Shown: one piece after another, positions 8,790-16,944 of the stretch
How positions within the stretch are numbered: the first letter of the stretch is position 1
Layout of the letters: the number at the start of each line of letters is the position of its first letter
Source of the DNA: Vaginimicrobium propionicum
GTDB lineage: Bacteria; Actinomycetota; Actinomycetes; Propionibacteriales; Propionibacteriaceae
Direction: 5' to 3'
Length of the DNA: 64,000 nucleotides
Assembly (NCBI RefSeq): GCF_900155645.1
Contig: NZ_LT706985.1
Span: forward strand, 868,001-932,000
Made by a program: the position numbers and the translations under genes
The notes under the pieces: model-generated
What the model saw: the letters and a program-made list of their open reading frames with translations, nothing else
Told to the model about the DNA's origin: nothing
Database searches by the model: none

Positions 8790-9746
8790 TTATTTTTCTT
8801 CAGTTTTAGTGTCAGCCTTCGGCTCATCAGCCTTGGCTTCTTCGGCTTTTTCAGCTTTTGTTTCCTTGGCCTTTGGCTCAGCAGATTTCTCGGCCTTTTC
8901 AACCTTTGCGTCGCTAGCTTCCTCAGGCTTATCCTCAACCGTTTTTTCAGCCTTAGCATCTTCGGAGTTCTCGTCCTTAGGCTTGGCTTCTAGCAGTTCA
9001 CGCTCCCAATCTGGCATTGGCTCGGCATCGGCCTGCGGGGAAGCGCTCGCTTCCTTAGACCGGGAAACTAGGCCATCAGCAACAGCATCAGCGATGATAC
9101 GGGTCAACAAGGCTACGGAACGGATGGCGTCGTCGTTACCGGGAATTGGATAGTCGACTTCGTCCGGGTCGCAGTTGGTATCCAGAATGGCGACCACGGG
9201 GATGTGCAGTTTACGGGCTTCATCAATGGCCAGGTGTTCTTTCTTGGTGTCCACTACCCACACCAATTGCGGCAGCCTGGTCAGATCACGGATACCACCC
9301 AAAGACTTCTGTAGCTTCTCTTTTTCGCGGGTCAGCCCTAACAGCTCTTTCTTAGTTAAGCCACCCGGTACGACCGTTTCCAAATCCATTGCCTCAAGCT
9401 CTTTCATCCGAGCAATCCGCTTAGATATGGTCTGGAAGTTGGTCAGCATTCCGCCTAGCCAGCGTTGGTTCACATAGGGCATCCCGACACGAGTAGCCTG
9501 CTCAGCAATAGATTCTTGAGCCTGCTTTTTGGTGCCAACAAACAAGATTTGGCCACCGCGAGCGACAGTCTCTTTCACCTGGGCGTAAGCCTTGTCGATA
9601 TAGGCCAGCGACTGACGAAGATCGATGATGTAAATACCGTTGCGATCATTGAAGATGAAACGCTTCATCTTCGGATTCCAACGACGGGTTTGGTGTCCAA
9701 AATGGACGCCATTCTCAAGCAATTGGCGGGTTGTGACCACGGCCAT
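8790..9746 (-). CDS. rpsB: 30S ribosomal protein S2 with a long charged C-terminal tail
   Basis: The first 240 or so residues are standard uS2 ([71 protein letters not shown]). After about residue 250 a low-complexity tail of roughly 70 residues follows, made mostly of Glu, Lys, Ala and Asp in loose KAEKAEE-like repeats. Such tails occur in some Actinobacteria; this one looks disordered. An AAAGG site precedes the ATG, and a structured leader lies upstream. Confidence 0.97.
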   Translation of the reverse strand: MAVVTTRQLLENGVHFGHQTRRWNPKMKRFIFNDRNGIYIIDLRQSLAYIDKAYAQVKETVARGGQILFVGTKKQAQESIAEQATRVGMPYVNQRWLGGMLTNFQTISKRIARMKELEAMDLETVVPGGLTKKELLGLTREKEKLQKSLGGIRDLTRLPQLVWVVDTKKEHLAIDEARKLHIPVVAILDTNCDPDEVDYPIPGNDDAIRSVALLTRIIADAVADGLVSRSKEASASPQADAEPMPDWERELLEAKPKDENSEDAKAEKTVEDKPEEASDAKVEKAEKSAEPKAKETKAEKAEEAKADEPKADTKTEEK

Positions 9747-9941
9747 AGTATGTCCTTTCGGTTTTGAAACTCGGCGTCTCCGAGTTTCTTCCTGACATGC
9801 CGACGAAATTCACCCAGTAGCCTGGGAACCTCGAATTGTCGTCCGACGCTGGCGTCGTAGACATGTGCGTTGTCGATGGCTGCCTTAACTTAAGACAAGC
9901 TCTCGCGCGTTAATTGTACGGATTCGCCGGCTCGATTCCAA
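9747..9941 (-). promoter_or_regulatory. rpsB operon promoter and structured leader
   Basis: On the minus strand a TTGGAA box (9936-9941) and a TACAAT box (9913-9918) are exactly 17 bases apart, predicting a start near 9906 and a leader of about 160 nt. Within the leader are a perfect 9-bp hairpin (9766-9788, arms GAAACTCGG and CCGAGTTTC) just before the ribosome site, a CCCAG/CTGGG hairpin (9813-9826) and further inverted repeats upstream. In E. coli, S2 represses its own leader; a similar role here is an inference. Confidence 0.7.
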
Positions 9942-9991
9942 CCTGGGGGCGCGCTAAACATTAACCGGAGTGTGCAGCTATGGTCGCGCCT

Positions 9992-10017
9992 GGCAAAATT
10001 TGAGCGCAAATTTTGCC
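9992..10017 (-). terminator. Perfect 11-bp hairpin downstream of the ABC permease gene
   Basis: GGCAAAATTTG, a 4-base loop and CAAATTTTGCC form a perfect stem about 40 bases after the permease stop and about 50 bases upstream of the rpsB promoter. There is no U run on the minus strand, so it is only terminator-like. The rest of the 312-base gap between rpsB and the permease gene holds the rpsB promoter and leader and no gene. Confidence 0.55.
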
Positions 10018-10058
10018 GTTAAGGCGTAGTCAGAAGGCCCCACTCGTCATACGGGGCG

Positions 10059-10802
10059 TCAATTCGCATCCCATCTGAATCCTCGCCAGGCCGACAAACT
10101 CATTGCCGCCGTCCACACGATGCACACCGCCGAGCCCTGCAACACGGAATACTGCAATTGGGCCCCTATTAGGCTGTGCCGCAGCATGTCGCCAACGTAG
10201 GTGTAGGGGAATGCCAGCCCTACGTATTCCACGACTGCGGGCATCATTCGGTACGGCAGAAACAGCCCGCACAGAAACAACAGGCCTACAGGCAAGATTC
10301 CGGCTAGCGCCCCGACAAGCCCAGGATTGTCTGACCGCGAACCGATCAGCAACCCGAGCGGCAGCGTTGACGCCACGCAGAGCACCATCGCCCACACCAG
10401 CATCGCTGGCTCCGTCAATTTAAGCGATCCCGAGATGACCGCGATGAGCCAGATCAGGCAGAATTCCACACCGATCACCAAAACCCTGGCAGGTATCTGC
10501 GCCAAAAGATACTGCGAGCGAGTCACCGGAGTCATCCCAAGACTTCGCAACACGCCGTCCTTACGCAGTTGAGCAATAGGAGCGGCAGTGCCCGTCAGCC
10601 CCAAGGAAAGCGCGGCAAAAATCAGTATCGCAGGCAAACCGAACGCCAACGCGCTGATCCGGCCCTCAGGCTGGGGCAGATCCGGCAGCAACAGAAACAT
10701 CGCGATAAACGACATAGGAAAAACCATGCCCAACCCGGTGGTCATCGGATCACGCAGCAACTCCCTAAAACTCGCCACGCTAAGAGCCCGAATCTGTCTC
10801 AT
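10059..10802 (-). CDS. ABC-2 type transporter permease
   Basis: A 247-residue membrane protein with about six hydrophobic segments, preceded by a short cytoplasmic stretch (RQIRALSVASFRELLRDPMT) as in ABC-2 exporter permeases. The motif LRKDGVLRSLGMTPVTRSQYLLAQ is typical of this family. The ATG at 10802 overlaps the ATPase stop (TGATG) and has AGGAGG just upstream, so it is preferred to the TTG one codon earlier. With its ATPase it should form a small drug- or peptide-type exporter; the substrate cannot be told. The base composition looks GC-richer than the flanking operons. Confidence 0.88.
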   Translation of the reverse strand: MRQIRALSVASFRELLRDPMTTGLGMVFPMSFIAMFLLLPDLPQPEGRISALAFGLPAILIFAALSLGLTGTAAPIAQLRKDGVLRSLGMTPVTRSQYLLAQIPARVLVIGVEFCLIWLIAVISGSLKLTEPAMLVWAMVLCVASTLPLGLLIGSRSDNPGLVGALAGILPVGLLFLCGLFLPYRMMPAVVEYVGLAFPYTYVGDMLRHSLIGAQLQYSVLQGSAVCIVWTAAMSLSAWRGFRWDAN

Positions 10803-11764
10803 CAATCCTCCTCACGTGTCTGCTCATCAAGTTCTTTACCGACCAAGCGCAAGAACACGTCGGAAAGTGATGGGCCAGCAGTCTTAACCCGCTGCGCTCG
10901 GATAGAGCTAGATGCGCGCACCGCAGCCCGGGCGCGCGTCATATCTGAAACCACTAGTCTTACGCTAATCGAAGCACCCACGTGCCTAGTCGAGACCCAA
11001 ATCACTCCCGGAAGATTCTCCAAGCTGGCAGCCTTAACCCGGCTGGTCGTCTTGAACGAAATACTGCCCTGGCCTGCGTAACGCTCCAACAAATCGCTGA
11101 CGCCGCCCTCAGCCACAACTTTCCCAGCGTCCATAATCACAATTCGGTCGCACAAAGCTTCGGCTTCGTCCATCATCTGGGTTGCCATAACCACCGCACC
11201 CCTGCCAGCGCGCTGCCTGATTACGTCCCACACCTGCTCGCGCGCCAACGGATCAAGCCCGACCGTCGGTTCGTCAAAGGCGACTATCTCCGTGTCCCCG
11301 ATAAGCGCCAAAGCCAACCGCAATCGTTGCTGTTGGCCACCCGATAAGGTTTTAACCCGCGCCTTACGCTTCGTTCCCAAATCAACCAGAGAAATAACCT
11401 CATCCACCTGGCGCGGACGCGGATAAAACGATGCCCACAATTCCAGGCTCTCTGTCACCGATAAATGCTTAAACAAGGAAGACCCCTGCGGCTGCAGACT
11501 CATCCGCCTGGCGCATTCCTCCCGCTGCTTCACCGGCGAAAACCCACACACCGAAATATCGCCTTCATCCAGGCGTCGCGCACCCATTAACGACTCAATC
11601 AGCGTCGTCTTACCAGCGCCGTTCACGCCGAGAAGCCCAACCACCTCACCAGGAAAAACCTCAAGGTCAATCCCAGCCAAGGCAGTGACCTGCCCATAGC
11701 GTTTGATTGCCCCTGAGACACAGATGAGTGGCTCTCGTGGAGCTGCGTCCGAACTATTTCCCAC
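10802..11764 (-). CDS. ABC transporter ATP-binding protein (exporter type)
   Basis: It powers the adjacent ABC-2 permease. It carries Walker A GVNGAGKTT, Q-loop LQPQGSS, signature LSGGQQQRLRLAL, Walker B IVAFDEPTVGLDP and an H-loop replaced by ATQMMDEAEAL (Gln in place of the usual His). A C-terminal extension of about 90 residues follows the nucleotide-binding domain, as in drug and bacteriocin exporters. The GTG start has no Shine-Dalgarno; TATCAT lies 6 bases upstream, which fits a leaderless message. The pair sits between rpsB and the M23 peptidase, genes that are neighbours in many Actinobacteria, so it is probably an insertion. Confidence 0.9.
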   Translation of the reverse strand: MGNSSDAAPREPLICVSGAIKRYGQVTALAGIDLEVFPGEVVGLLGVNGAGKTTLIESLMGARRLDEGDISVCGFSPVKQREECARRMSLQPQGSSLFKHLSVTESLELWASFYPRPRQVDEVISLVDLGTKRKARVKTLSGGQQQRLRLALALIGDTEIVAFDEPTVGLDPLAREQVWDVIRQRAGRGAVVMATQMMDEAEALCDRIVIMDAGKVVAEGGVSDLLERYAGQGSISFKTTSRVKAASLENLPGVIWVSTRHVGASISVRLVVSDMTRARAAVRASSSIRAQRVKTAGPSLSDVFLRLVGKELDEQTREED

Positions 11765-11904
11765 AGAGAAATGATACCGTGTACCGATTCGATCCCTTGA
11801 CCTATGACTTAGCTGAGACTAGGAATGATCACGCTTCCGCAGTCGAAAAATATCTCACGAAAGGACAGATTAAAGTTGTCCGAATTGGCTGAGATGTTGT
11901 CTGC

Positions 11905-11940
11905 CTGACACGAGGGATAACGGACAAACATAATGCGCAC
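11905..11940 (+). promoter_or_regulatory. Promoter for a leaderless M23 peptidase mRNA
   Basis: CTGACA (11905-11910) and CATAAT (11929-11934) are 18 bases apart. The GTG start at 11941 is 6 bases after the -10 box, so transcription should begin on the start codon itself. No Shine-Dalgarno is present. Confidence 0.65.
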
Positions 11941-12633
11941 GTGAGCGAGAATAATCAGCAAGTCCAGGTCAGACGAAGCCTTTGGCTGTCTATCAGCAGC
12001 GCGTGGGTGGCTAAATTGCGTTCGTCAAAACCGGGAGTGCGTTTCTTAATCACTGTTTTGGTGATGGCAGCCGCATTTTTGCTGTTGCCTGACCCGAAAT
12101 GTGCACTGGCTGCTCCTGGCCGGGTTCCACCCTTGCCAGGGCAGCTTTTGCGCGCCTTCGATGCCCCTCAACCGGATTGGTTGTCGGGTCATCGAGGAGT
12201 CGATATTGCTGGGCTGACCGGTGAAACCGTCCGATCAGTAAGCGCGGGAACGGTCACCTACGTTGGCGTTATAGCTGGGGTAGGGATAATTTCCATCACT
12301 CACCCAGATGGCACCCGCGCCACTTATCAGCCGGTGGAGGCCACCGCGTCCTTAGGGGCACAGGTGGCTGCCGGTCAACCTATTGGAGTATTGCTAGAGG
12401 GGCACCCAGGCTGCCACCAGGCTTGTCTACATTGGGGCATAAAAGCCGGCAAACGTTACCTTGACCCGCAAAAGTGGCTAATAGAAGGCACTGCCGAGCG
12501 CGTCCGATTACTTCCTCTAGACGCTAAACCTCATGCCAAACCATCAGATATGGATCAAGAGCAGCTGGCTCCTGGCTCGCAATCGGTAGCCGACCAGGAG
12601 CCAGCTTTCAAGCCCGCGGATGAGCCTGCTTGA
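11941..12633 (+). CDS. Secreted or membrane-anchored M23-family peptidase-like protein
   Basis: A hydrophobic segment at residues 34-58 (a signal peptide or anchor after a long basic N-region) is followed by a LytM/M23 domain (SGHRGVDIAGLTGE..VSAGTVTYVG..LHWGIK). The zinc ligands can be seen: His and Asp of HRGVD and the second position of the C-terminal motif. That motif reads CLHWG, not HLH, so the usual catalytic His is a Cys; the same form occurs in actinobacterial relatives next to rpsB. It may bind rather than cut peptidoglycan. The last 26 bases overlap convergent xerC, and a hairpin lies in its 3' coding end. Confidence 0.85.
   Translation: MSENNQQVQVRRSLWLSISSAWVAKLRSSKPGVRFLITVLVMAAAFLLLPDPKCALAAPGRVPPLPGQLLRAFDAPQPDWLSGHRGVDIAGLTGETVRSVSAGTVTYVGVIAGVGIISITHPDGTRATYQPVEATASLGAQVAAGQPIGVLLEGHPGCHQACLHWGIKAGKRYLDPQKWLIEGTAERVRLLPLDAKPHAKPSDMDQEQLAPGSQSVADQEPAFKPADEPA
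12563..12606. terminator. Hairpin inside overlapping 3' ends of M23 gene and xerC
   Basis: AGCTGGCTCCTGG (12563-12575) pairs perfectly with CCAGGAGCCAGCT (12594-12606) around an 18-base loop. It lies within the last codons of the M23 gene and just beyond the xerC stop, so one hairpin could end both convergent messages. Confidence 0.6.
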
Positions 12634-13516
12634 AAGCTGCCACTAGCCGCTCATTCGTGACGTGAGTATAAATCTGTGTAGTGGCCAGCGAGGAGTGCCC
12701 AAGCATCTCTTGAACGCTGCGCAAGTCAGCCCCGCCAACGAGCAGGTGGGTGGCCATGGCATGCCGCAAACCGTGGGGCCCAATATCGGGAGCTTGCGGA
12801 ACAGCTTTCATCGCCTCATGGACGATGCGTCTAACCACCCTAGGGTCGATTCGGGCTCCGCGCGCACCTAGGAACAACGCATTTGAGCTCTCATCGTTAG
12901 CCAACTCTGCACGCCGACCTAACCAACGCTCAATTGCGTCTAAAGCGGGATCCCCAATTGGCACTGATCGCTCCTTGTTGCCTTTGCCTAGCACTCTCAA
13001 AGTCAGATGAGTGTGGTCGATATCGCCGATGTCTAGGCCACAAAGCTCGCTAACTCTGATACCTGAGCTATAAAGCACCTCAAGGATCGCCTCATTACGC
13101 CAAGCTATCGGCGTCGCTTCCTCTCCGGCAGCAGAAATCGCTGCCTCCAACATCGTTGCGACCTCAGACTGCGAAACCACTTGCGGAAGACGCTTAGCCT
13201 TTTTAGGGGTTTTTAAGCCGGCTGCCGGGTCACTAGCCAGCTGCCCAGTAGCTACCAGCCAACGGAAAAATACTCGCACTGCACCAGTACGCCGAGCCAA
13301 AGTGGCAGAGCTCGCCCCTAATTGACGCATTTGACCTAGCCAGGAGCGTAAATCTGCGATGGTTAGCTGGTCGAAAGAACTAATGTACTCTTGATCAAGA
13401 AAATCCAAAAGGATCATCAAATCAGAGCGATAGCTGGCAACTGTATGTTCCGAACGCGCCAATCTAAGCCGCTGATCGCGGCTAAACGCTTCTACTATCT
13501 CGCTCATTGTTGCCAC
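12608..13516 (-). CDS. xerC: Site-specific tyrosine recombinase XerC
   Basis: It resolves chromosome dimers at dif with XerD. The N-terminal SAM-like domain (FSRDQRLRLARSEHTVASYRSDL) precedes the catalytic domain: Arg in SSGIRVSELCGL, Lys in LGKGNKERSVP, HGLRHAMATHLL, GHSSLATTQIY with Tyr at about residue 283. The length of 302 is normal. The start may be the GTG at 13516 or the ATG three codons later (13507); neither has a clear ribosome site. It converges on the M23 gene and overlaps it by 26 bases. Confidence 0.94.
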   Translation of the reverse strand: MATMSEIVEAFSRDQRLRLARSEHTVASYRSDLMILLDFLDQEYISSFDQLTIADLRSWLGQMRQLGASSATLARRTGAVRVFFRWLVATGQLASDPAAGLKTPKKAKRLPQVVSQSEVATMLEAAISAAGEEATPIAWRNEAILEVLYSSGIRVSELCGLDIGDIDHTHLTLRVLGKGNKERSVPIGDPALDAIERWLGRRAELANDESSNALFLGARGARIDPRVVRRIVHEAMKAVPQAPDIGPHGLRHAMATHLLVGGADLRSVQEMLGHSSLATTQIYTHVTNERLVAAFKQAHPRA

Positions 13517-13618
13517 GTCTTTATGACACCAGAGAGTTAGCCATCCTAGTAGCTGAAACGCCGAAACGGCTAGAGTAGTTGGTCAGCAGATCATCCAGGT
13601 CAGGTTAAGGAGCAACTA

Positions 13619-14203
13619 ATGCCGTCACCGAAAGAATGGGCAGAAAAAGGCAAGGTTCGCAGAATCACTCGATGGAGTGAACCGGTGATGCACCAGAAGA
13701 CCCGACCAGTAGAGAAATTCGATGACGAACTTCACACATTAGTGGCTGACATGTTCGCCACCATGCTGGCGGCTGACGGTGTCGGGTTAGCAGGTCCACA
13801 AGTGGATGTGGATCTGGCTATTTTCACTTACTACTGCCCCGATGGGGATGATGTCATGCAATCTGGCGTAGTTTGCAATCCTGTCATCATTCTGCCTGAA
13901 GGCAAAGATCGGCAATTAAATACGGTTGAAGAAGGATGCCTTAGCTGGCCTGGGGCATATCAGTCTTTAGCCCGCACCGATATGGCTGTCTGCGAGGGAG
14001 TAGACGAGAATGGGCAACCGGTGCGTATCGAGGCTACCGGGCTACTGGCGCGCTGCGTCCAACACGAGACCGACCACTTAAACGGCACCGTTTTTGGTGA
14101 TCGGCTATCTACTAGAGCCAGACGAGAATTGGATAAGAAACAGGCTGCAGCGAATCACTTATATCCTGATGACTGGCCGCTAAGTCCTAAAACGTTAGTC
14201 TAA
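13619..14203 (+). CDS. def: Peptide deformylase
   Basis: It removes the N-formyl group from nascent proteins. All three metal and active-site motifs are visible: GVGLAGPQVD (G-motif), EEGCLSWPG (metal Cys) and QHETDHLNG (HExxH). The 194 residues include an N-terminal extension of about 20 residues before RRITRWSEPVM. An AAGGAG site lies 7 bases before the ATG. It probably starts an operon with the malic enzyme gene 4 bases downstream. Confidence 0.95.
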   Translation: MPSPKEWAEKGKVRRITRWSEPVMHQKTRPVEKFDDELHTLVADMFATMLAADGVGLAGPQVDVDLAIFTYYCPDGDDVMQSGVVCNPVIILPEGKDRQLNTVEEGCLSWPGAYQSLARTDMAVCEGVDENGQPVRIEATGLLARCVQHETDHLNGTVFGDRLSTRARRELDKKQAAANHLYPDDWPLSPKTLV

Positions 14204-14207
14204 GTTC

Positions 14208-15929
14208 ATGGCCAAGAATTTTGAGTTCGTCACTCGCGGCAACAAAGAGGTTGTGCGGGTAGCTATCCGTGGACGAGACGTTTTAAGTGACCCGATGATT
14301 AACTTCGGCACGTCATTTACTCAAGAGCAGCGTCGCCAGCTCGGACTCGTTGGCCTGCTGCCCAGGGGCGTAATGACTATGGACGAACAGATTAGACGGG
14401 TCCATAAACAATTCCAGTCTGAACCATCAGATTTAGCTAAATACAATTACTTAAATGCAATGCGGGATCGCAATGAGTTCTTGTTTTATCGGTTGATTAG
14501 CGAAAACATCGAAGAGATGATGCCGATTGTTTATACGCCCACAATCGGAGCTGCTATTCAGGAATACTCTCACTGGTTCCACAAGCCGCGCGGCATATAT
14601 TTAAGCATTGATGACCAGGACTTAATGGAAGAGTCATTACTGGCCGATAGAGCAGCTCCTGAGGATATTGATCTTATAGTGGTCACTGATTCCGAGGGCA
14701 TCCTAGGCATCGGTGATCAAGGGGTCGGCGGAGTAGCTATCACCGTTGGAAAATTGTCTCTCTACACTGCTGGCGGTGGCATCCACCCCCACCGTGCGCT
14801 ACCAGTCGTACTAGACACTGGTACGGATAATCTCGATTTATTAAACGACCCAGCCTATATTGGGGTGCCGCACCCAAGAGTGCGTGGCAAGGCTTATGAC
14901 GAATTCATCGCTAAATTCGTTGATTGCGTTCAGCGGCTATTCCCCAACGCTATGTTGCACTGGGAAGATTTCGCAGCGGCCAATGCCACCCGCATTTTGG
15001 AGCGCTACCGTAACGAAATTTGCACATTCAACGATGATATTCAAGGTACAGCCGCCGTAGTCGTGGCCGCCGTTCTATCTGCCATGCGCTCAAGTAAAGT
15101 CAGGCTACAAGACCAGCGGATTGTGGTTCACGGGGCAGGTAGCGCCGGTATCGGTATCGTTAATCAACTTCTTGAAGTGATGGTTGAACGCCTTGGCATG
15201 GATCCTAAGGTTGCCAGATCACGCTTTTGGGGTTTGTCATCTAAAGGTTTATTAGTTGATGATGGCCAGCTTCGCGACTTCCAGAAACCATTCGCACGCC
15301 GACGTGAAGAACTGGTTGATTGGCGGGTAGAAAATCCCAAGCACATAACTTTGGCTGAGGTTGTCGACAATGTTCATCCGACCATAATGATTGGCACTTC
15401 CGCACAAGCTGGAGCCTTCACTCGTCCAATCATCGAGACTATGGCTGCACATGTGGAGCGTCCGATAATAATGCCACTGTCGAACCCTACTCCACGTGCT
15501 GAAGCTACCCCGCAACAACTTCTCGAATGGACTAACGGTAAAGCGTTAATAGCTACCGGCTCCCCGTTCGAGCCAGTACAATTTGCTGGCAATAACTACC
15601 ACATTGCCCAAGCTAATAATGCTCTGGTATTCCCAGGAATCGGGCTTGGGGTGATTGTTTGCCGCGCGTCTCGGATCACTCCTCGAATGATTGCCGCAGC
15701 TTCCGCCGCCGTAGCTGACGCGGTCACTGACCGAAAGATGGGTGCATCTTTGTTGCCAGCCATTCACCAATTGCGTTCCATTTCCGCCCGAGTAGCTATA
15801 GCAGTCATAAAAGCAGCTCAAGCTGAGGGCTTGGATAGGCAACCAGTAGATAGCCCTATTGAGTCGGTTTATAGAGCCATGTGGAAGCCTATTTATCCCG
15901 AAATTGAGGTCGTGGATTCACTAGATTAA
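14208..15929 (+). CDS. NAD-dependent malic enzyme
   Basis: It oxidatively decarboxylates malate to pyruvate. The 573-residue length and motifs fit the large (SfcA/MaeA) class: RNEFLFYRLISENIEEMMPIVYTPTIG, RGIYLS, VTDSEGILGIGDQGVGG, FNDDIQGTAAV, VVHGAGSAGIGI and PLSNPTPRAEATP. Malolactic enzymes are close relatives and cannot be excluded by eye. The SBF-like transporter gene follows 22 bases later, but whether it moves a substrate for this enzyme is unknown. Confidence 0.92.
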   Translation: MAKNFEFVTRGNKEVVRVAIRGRDVLSDPMINFGTSFTQEQRRQLGLVGLLPRGVMTMDEQIRRVHKQFQSEPSDLAKYNYLNAMRDRNEFLFYRLISENIEEMMPIVYTPTIGAAIQEYSHWFHKPRGIYLSIDDQDLMEESLLADRAAPEDIDLIVVTDSEGILGIGDQGVGGVAITVGKLSLYTAGGGIHPHRALPVVLDTGTDNLDLLNDPAYIGVPHPRVRGKAYDEFIAKFVDCVQRLFPNAMLHWEDFAAANATRILERYRNEICTFNDDIQGTAAVVVAAVLSAMRSSKVRLQDQRIVVHGAGSAGIGIVNQLLEVMVERLGMDPKVARSRFWGLSSKGLLVDDGQLRDFQKPFARRREELVDWRVENPKHITLAEVVDNVHPTIMIGTSAQAGAFTRPIIETMAAHVERPIIMPLSNPTPRAEATPQQLLEWTNGKALIATGSPFEPVQFAGNNYHIAQANNALVFPGIGLGVIVCRASRITPRMIAAASAAVADAVTDRKMGASLLPAIHQLRSISARVAIAVIKAAQAEGLDRQPVDSPIESVYRAMWKPIYPEIEVVDSLD

Positions 15930-15951
15930 CCCTTGTGCCTACACTGGCTCG

Positions 15952-16944
15952 GTGGCGCATCACAAGTTACCATTCGACTGGTTCTTAGTTGGCATCATCG
16001 TATTTGCTTTGCTAGGCAGTTTTTTGCCCGCTCCTACGACGTTTATGCCTGCTGTCGATTGGACGGCAAAAATCATGATTGGGGTGCTGTTCTTCCTTTA
16101 TGGGGTACGGCTACGCCCTGACCAAACAATTACCGGGCTGAAACATTGGCGCCTCCATGCAACCATCTTGAGCTATACCTACATTCTGTTTCCTCTGCTG
16201 GGGTTATTGATTGGTTTGGCCAGCCCAACAATCATTAGCCCAGAAACTTACCGGGGGCTGTTATGGATCTGTCTATTGCCCTCTACCGTCCAATCGTCAA
16301 TCAACTTCACATCGATAGCTAGAGGAAACGTAGCGGGAGCGATAGTCTCTGCATCCACTTCTAATCTGCTTGGGGTATTTATTACCCCACTACTAGCGCT
16401 GGCTCTTATGGGAACTACCGGCCTACACGTGGCACCTTCGTCAATTCTCGATATCGGCGCCCAGATTCTGCTTCCATTTGTTTTGGGTCAACTTTCTAGA
16501 CGTTGGACGGCTGACTTCGTTTACCGGCACCCGAAACTGAAATATTTCGACCAGGCCTCTATTTTCGTGGTGGTTTACCGAGCATTTTCCCAAGGTATGC
16601 ACGAAGGGATTTGGCAACGCACTTCGCTGCCGGATCTATTAATCATTGTGCTTTTCACGTTAGCGATTTTGGCTTTTACGCTGTGGGCAACCTGGTGGGG
16701 TGCTGGACTACTCGGGTTTTCACGCGCTGACCAGATAGCAATCCAATTTTGCGGCTCGAAGAAATCCCTTGCCACCGGCGTTCCAATGGCTTCGGTGATA
16801 TTCGCTAGCTCGGGTGTTGGCTTAATAGTGTTACCGCTAATGATTTTTCATCAAGTTCAACTGATGGCCTGCGGAGCATTAGCTAGCCATTATTCACGCA
16901 AATCCGAAGAATGGCACCAAGTGAGGGGAAGAAAGAATCAGTAA
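15952..16944 (+). CDS. SBF-like (bile acid:sodium symporter superfamily) membrane transporter
   Basis: A 330-residue protein with about nine to ten hydrophobic segments. The pattern WTAKIMIGVLFFLYGVRLRPDQ, LLPSTVQSSINFTSIARGNVAGA and FCGSKKSLATGVPMASVIF is typical of the SBF-like family (YfeH / SLC10A7 type). The substrate is not known. The GTG start has TACACT 6 bases before it and no Shine-Dalgarno. It converges on an ABC ATPase gene and overlaps it by 7 bases. Confidence 0.82.
   Translation: MAHHKLPFDWFLVGIIVFALLGSFLPAPTTFMPAVDWTAKIMIGVLFFLYGVRLRPDQTITGLKHWRLHATILSYTYILFPLLGLLIGLASPTIISPETYRGLLWICLLPSTVQSSINFTSIARGNVAGAIVSASTSNLLGVFITPLLALALMGTTGLHVAPSSILDIGAQILLPFVLGQLSRRWTADFVYRHPKLKYFDQASIFVVVYRAFSQGMHEGIWQRTSLPDLLIIVLFTLAILAFTLWATWWGAGLLGFSRADQIAIQFCGSKKSLATGVPMASVIFASSGVGLIVLPLMIFHQVQLMACGALASHYSRKSEEWHQVRGRKNQ

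Noticed and set aside
8365-9153. 262-codon plus-strand frame opposite tsf and rpsB
   Set aside because: Ser/Ala-rich shadow of the biased rpsB tail and tsf; it has no family motif, and both minus-strand genes are certain.
10030-10395. 121-codon minus-strand frame in the permease gene
   Set aside because: Arg/Ala-rich alternative frame of the hydrophobic permease, caused by its high GC.
15933-16121. 62-codon frame at the start of the SBF-like gene
   Set aside because: Out-of-frame shadow; the GTG frame at 15952 has the full membrane protein.
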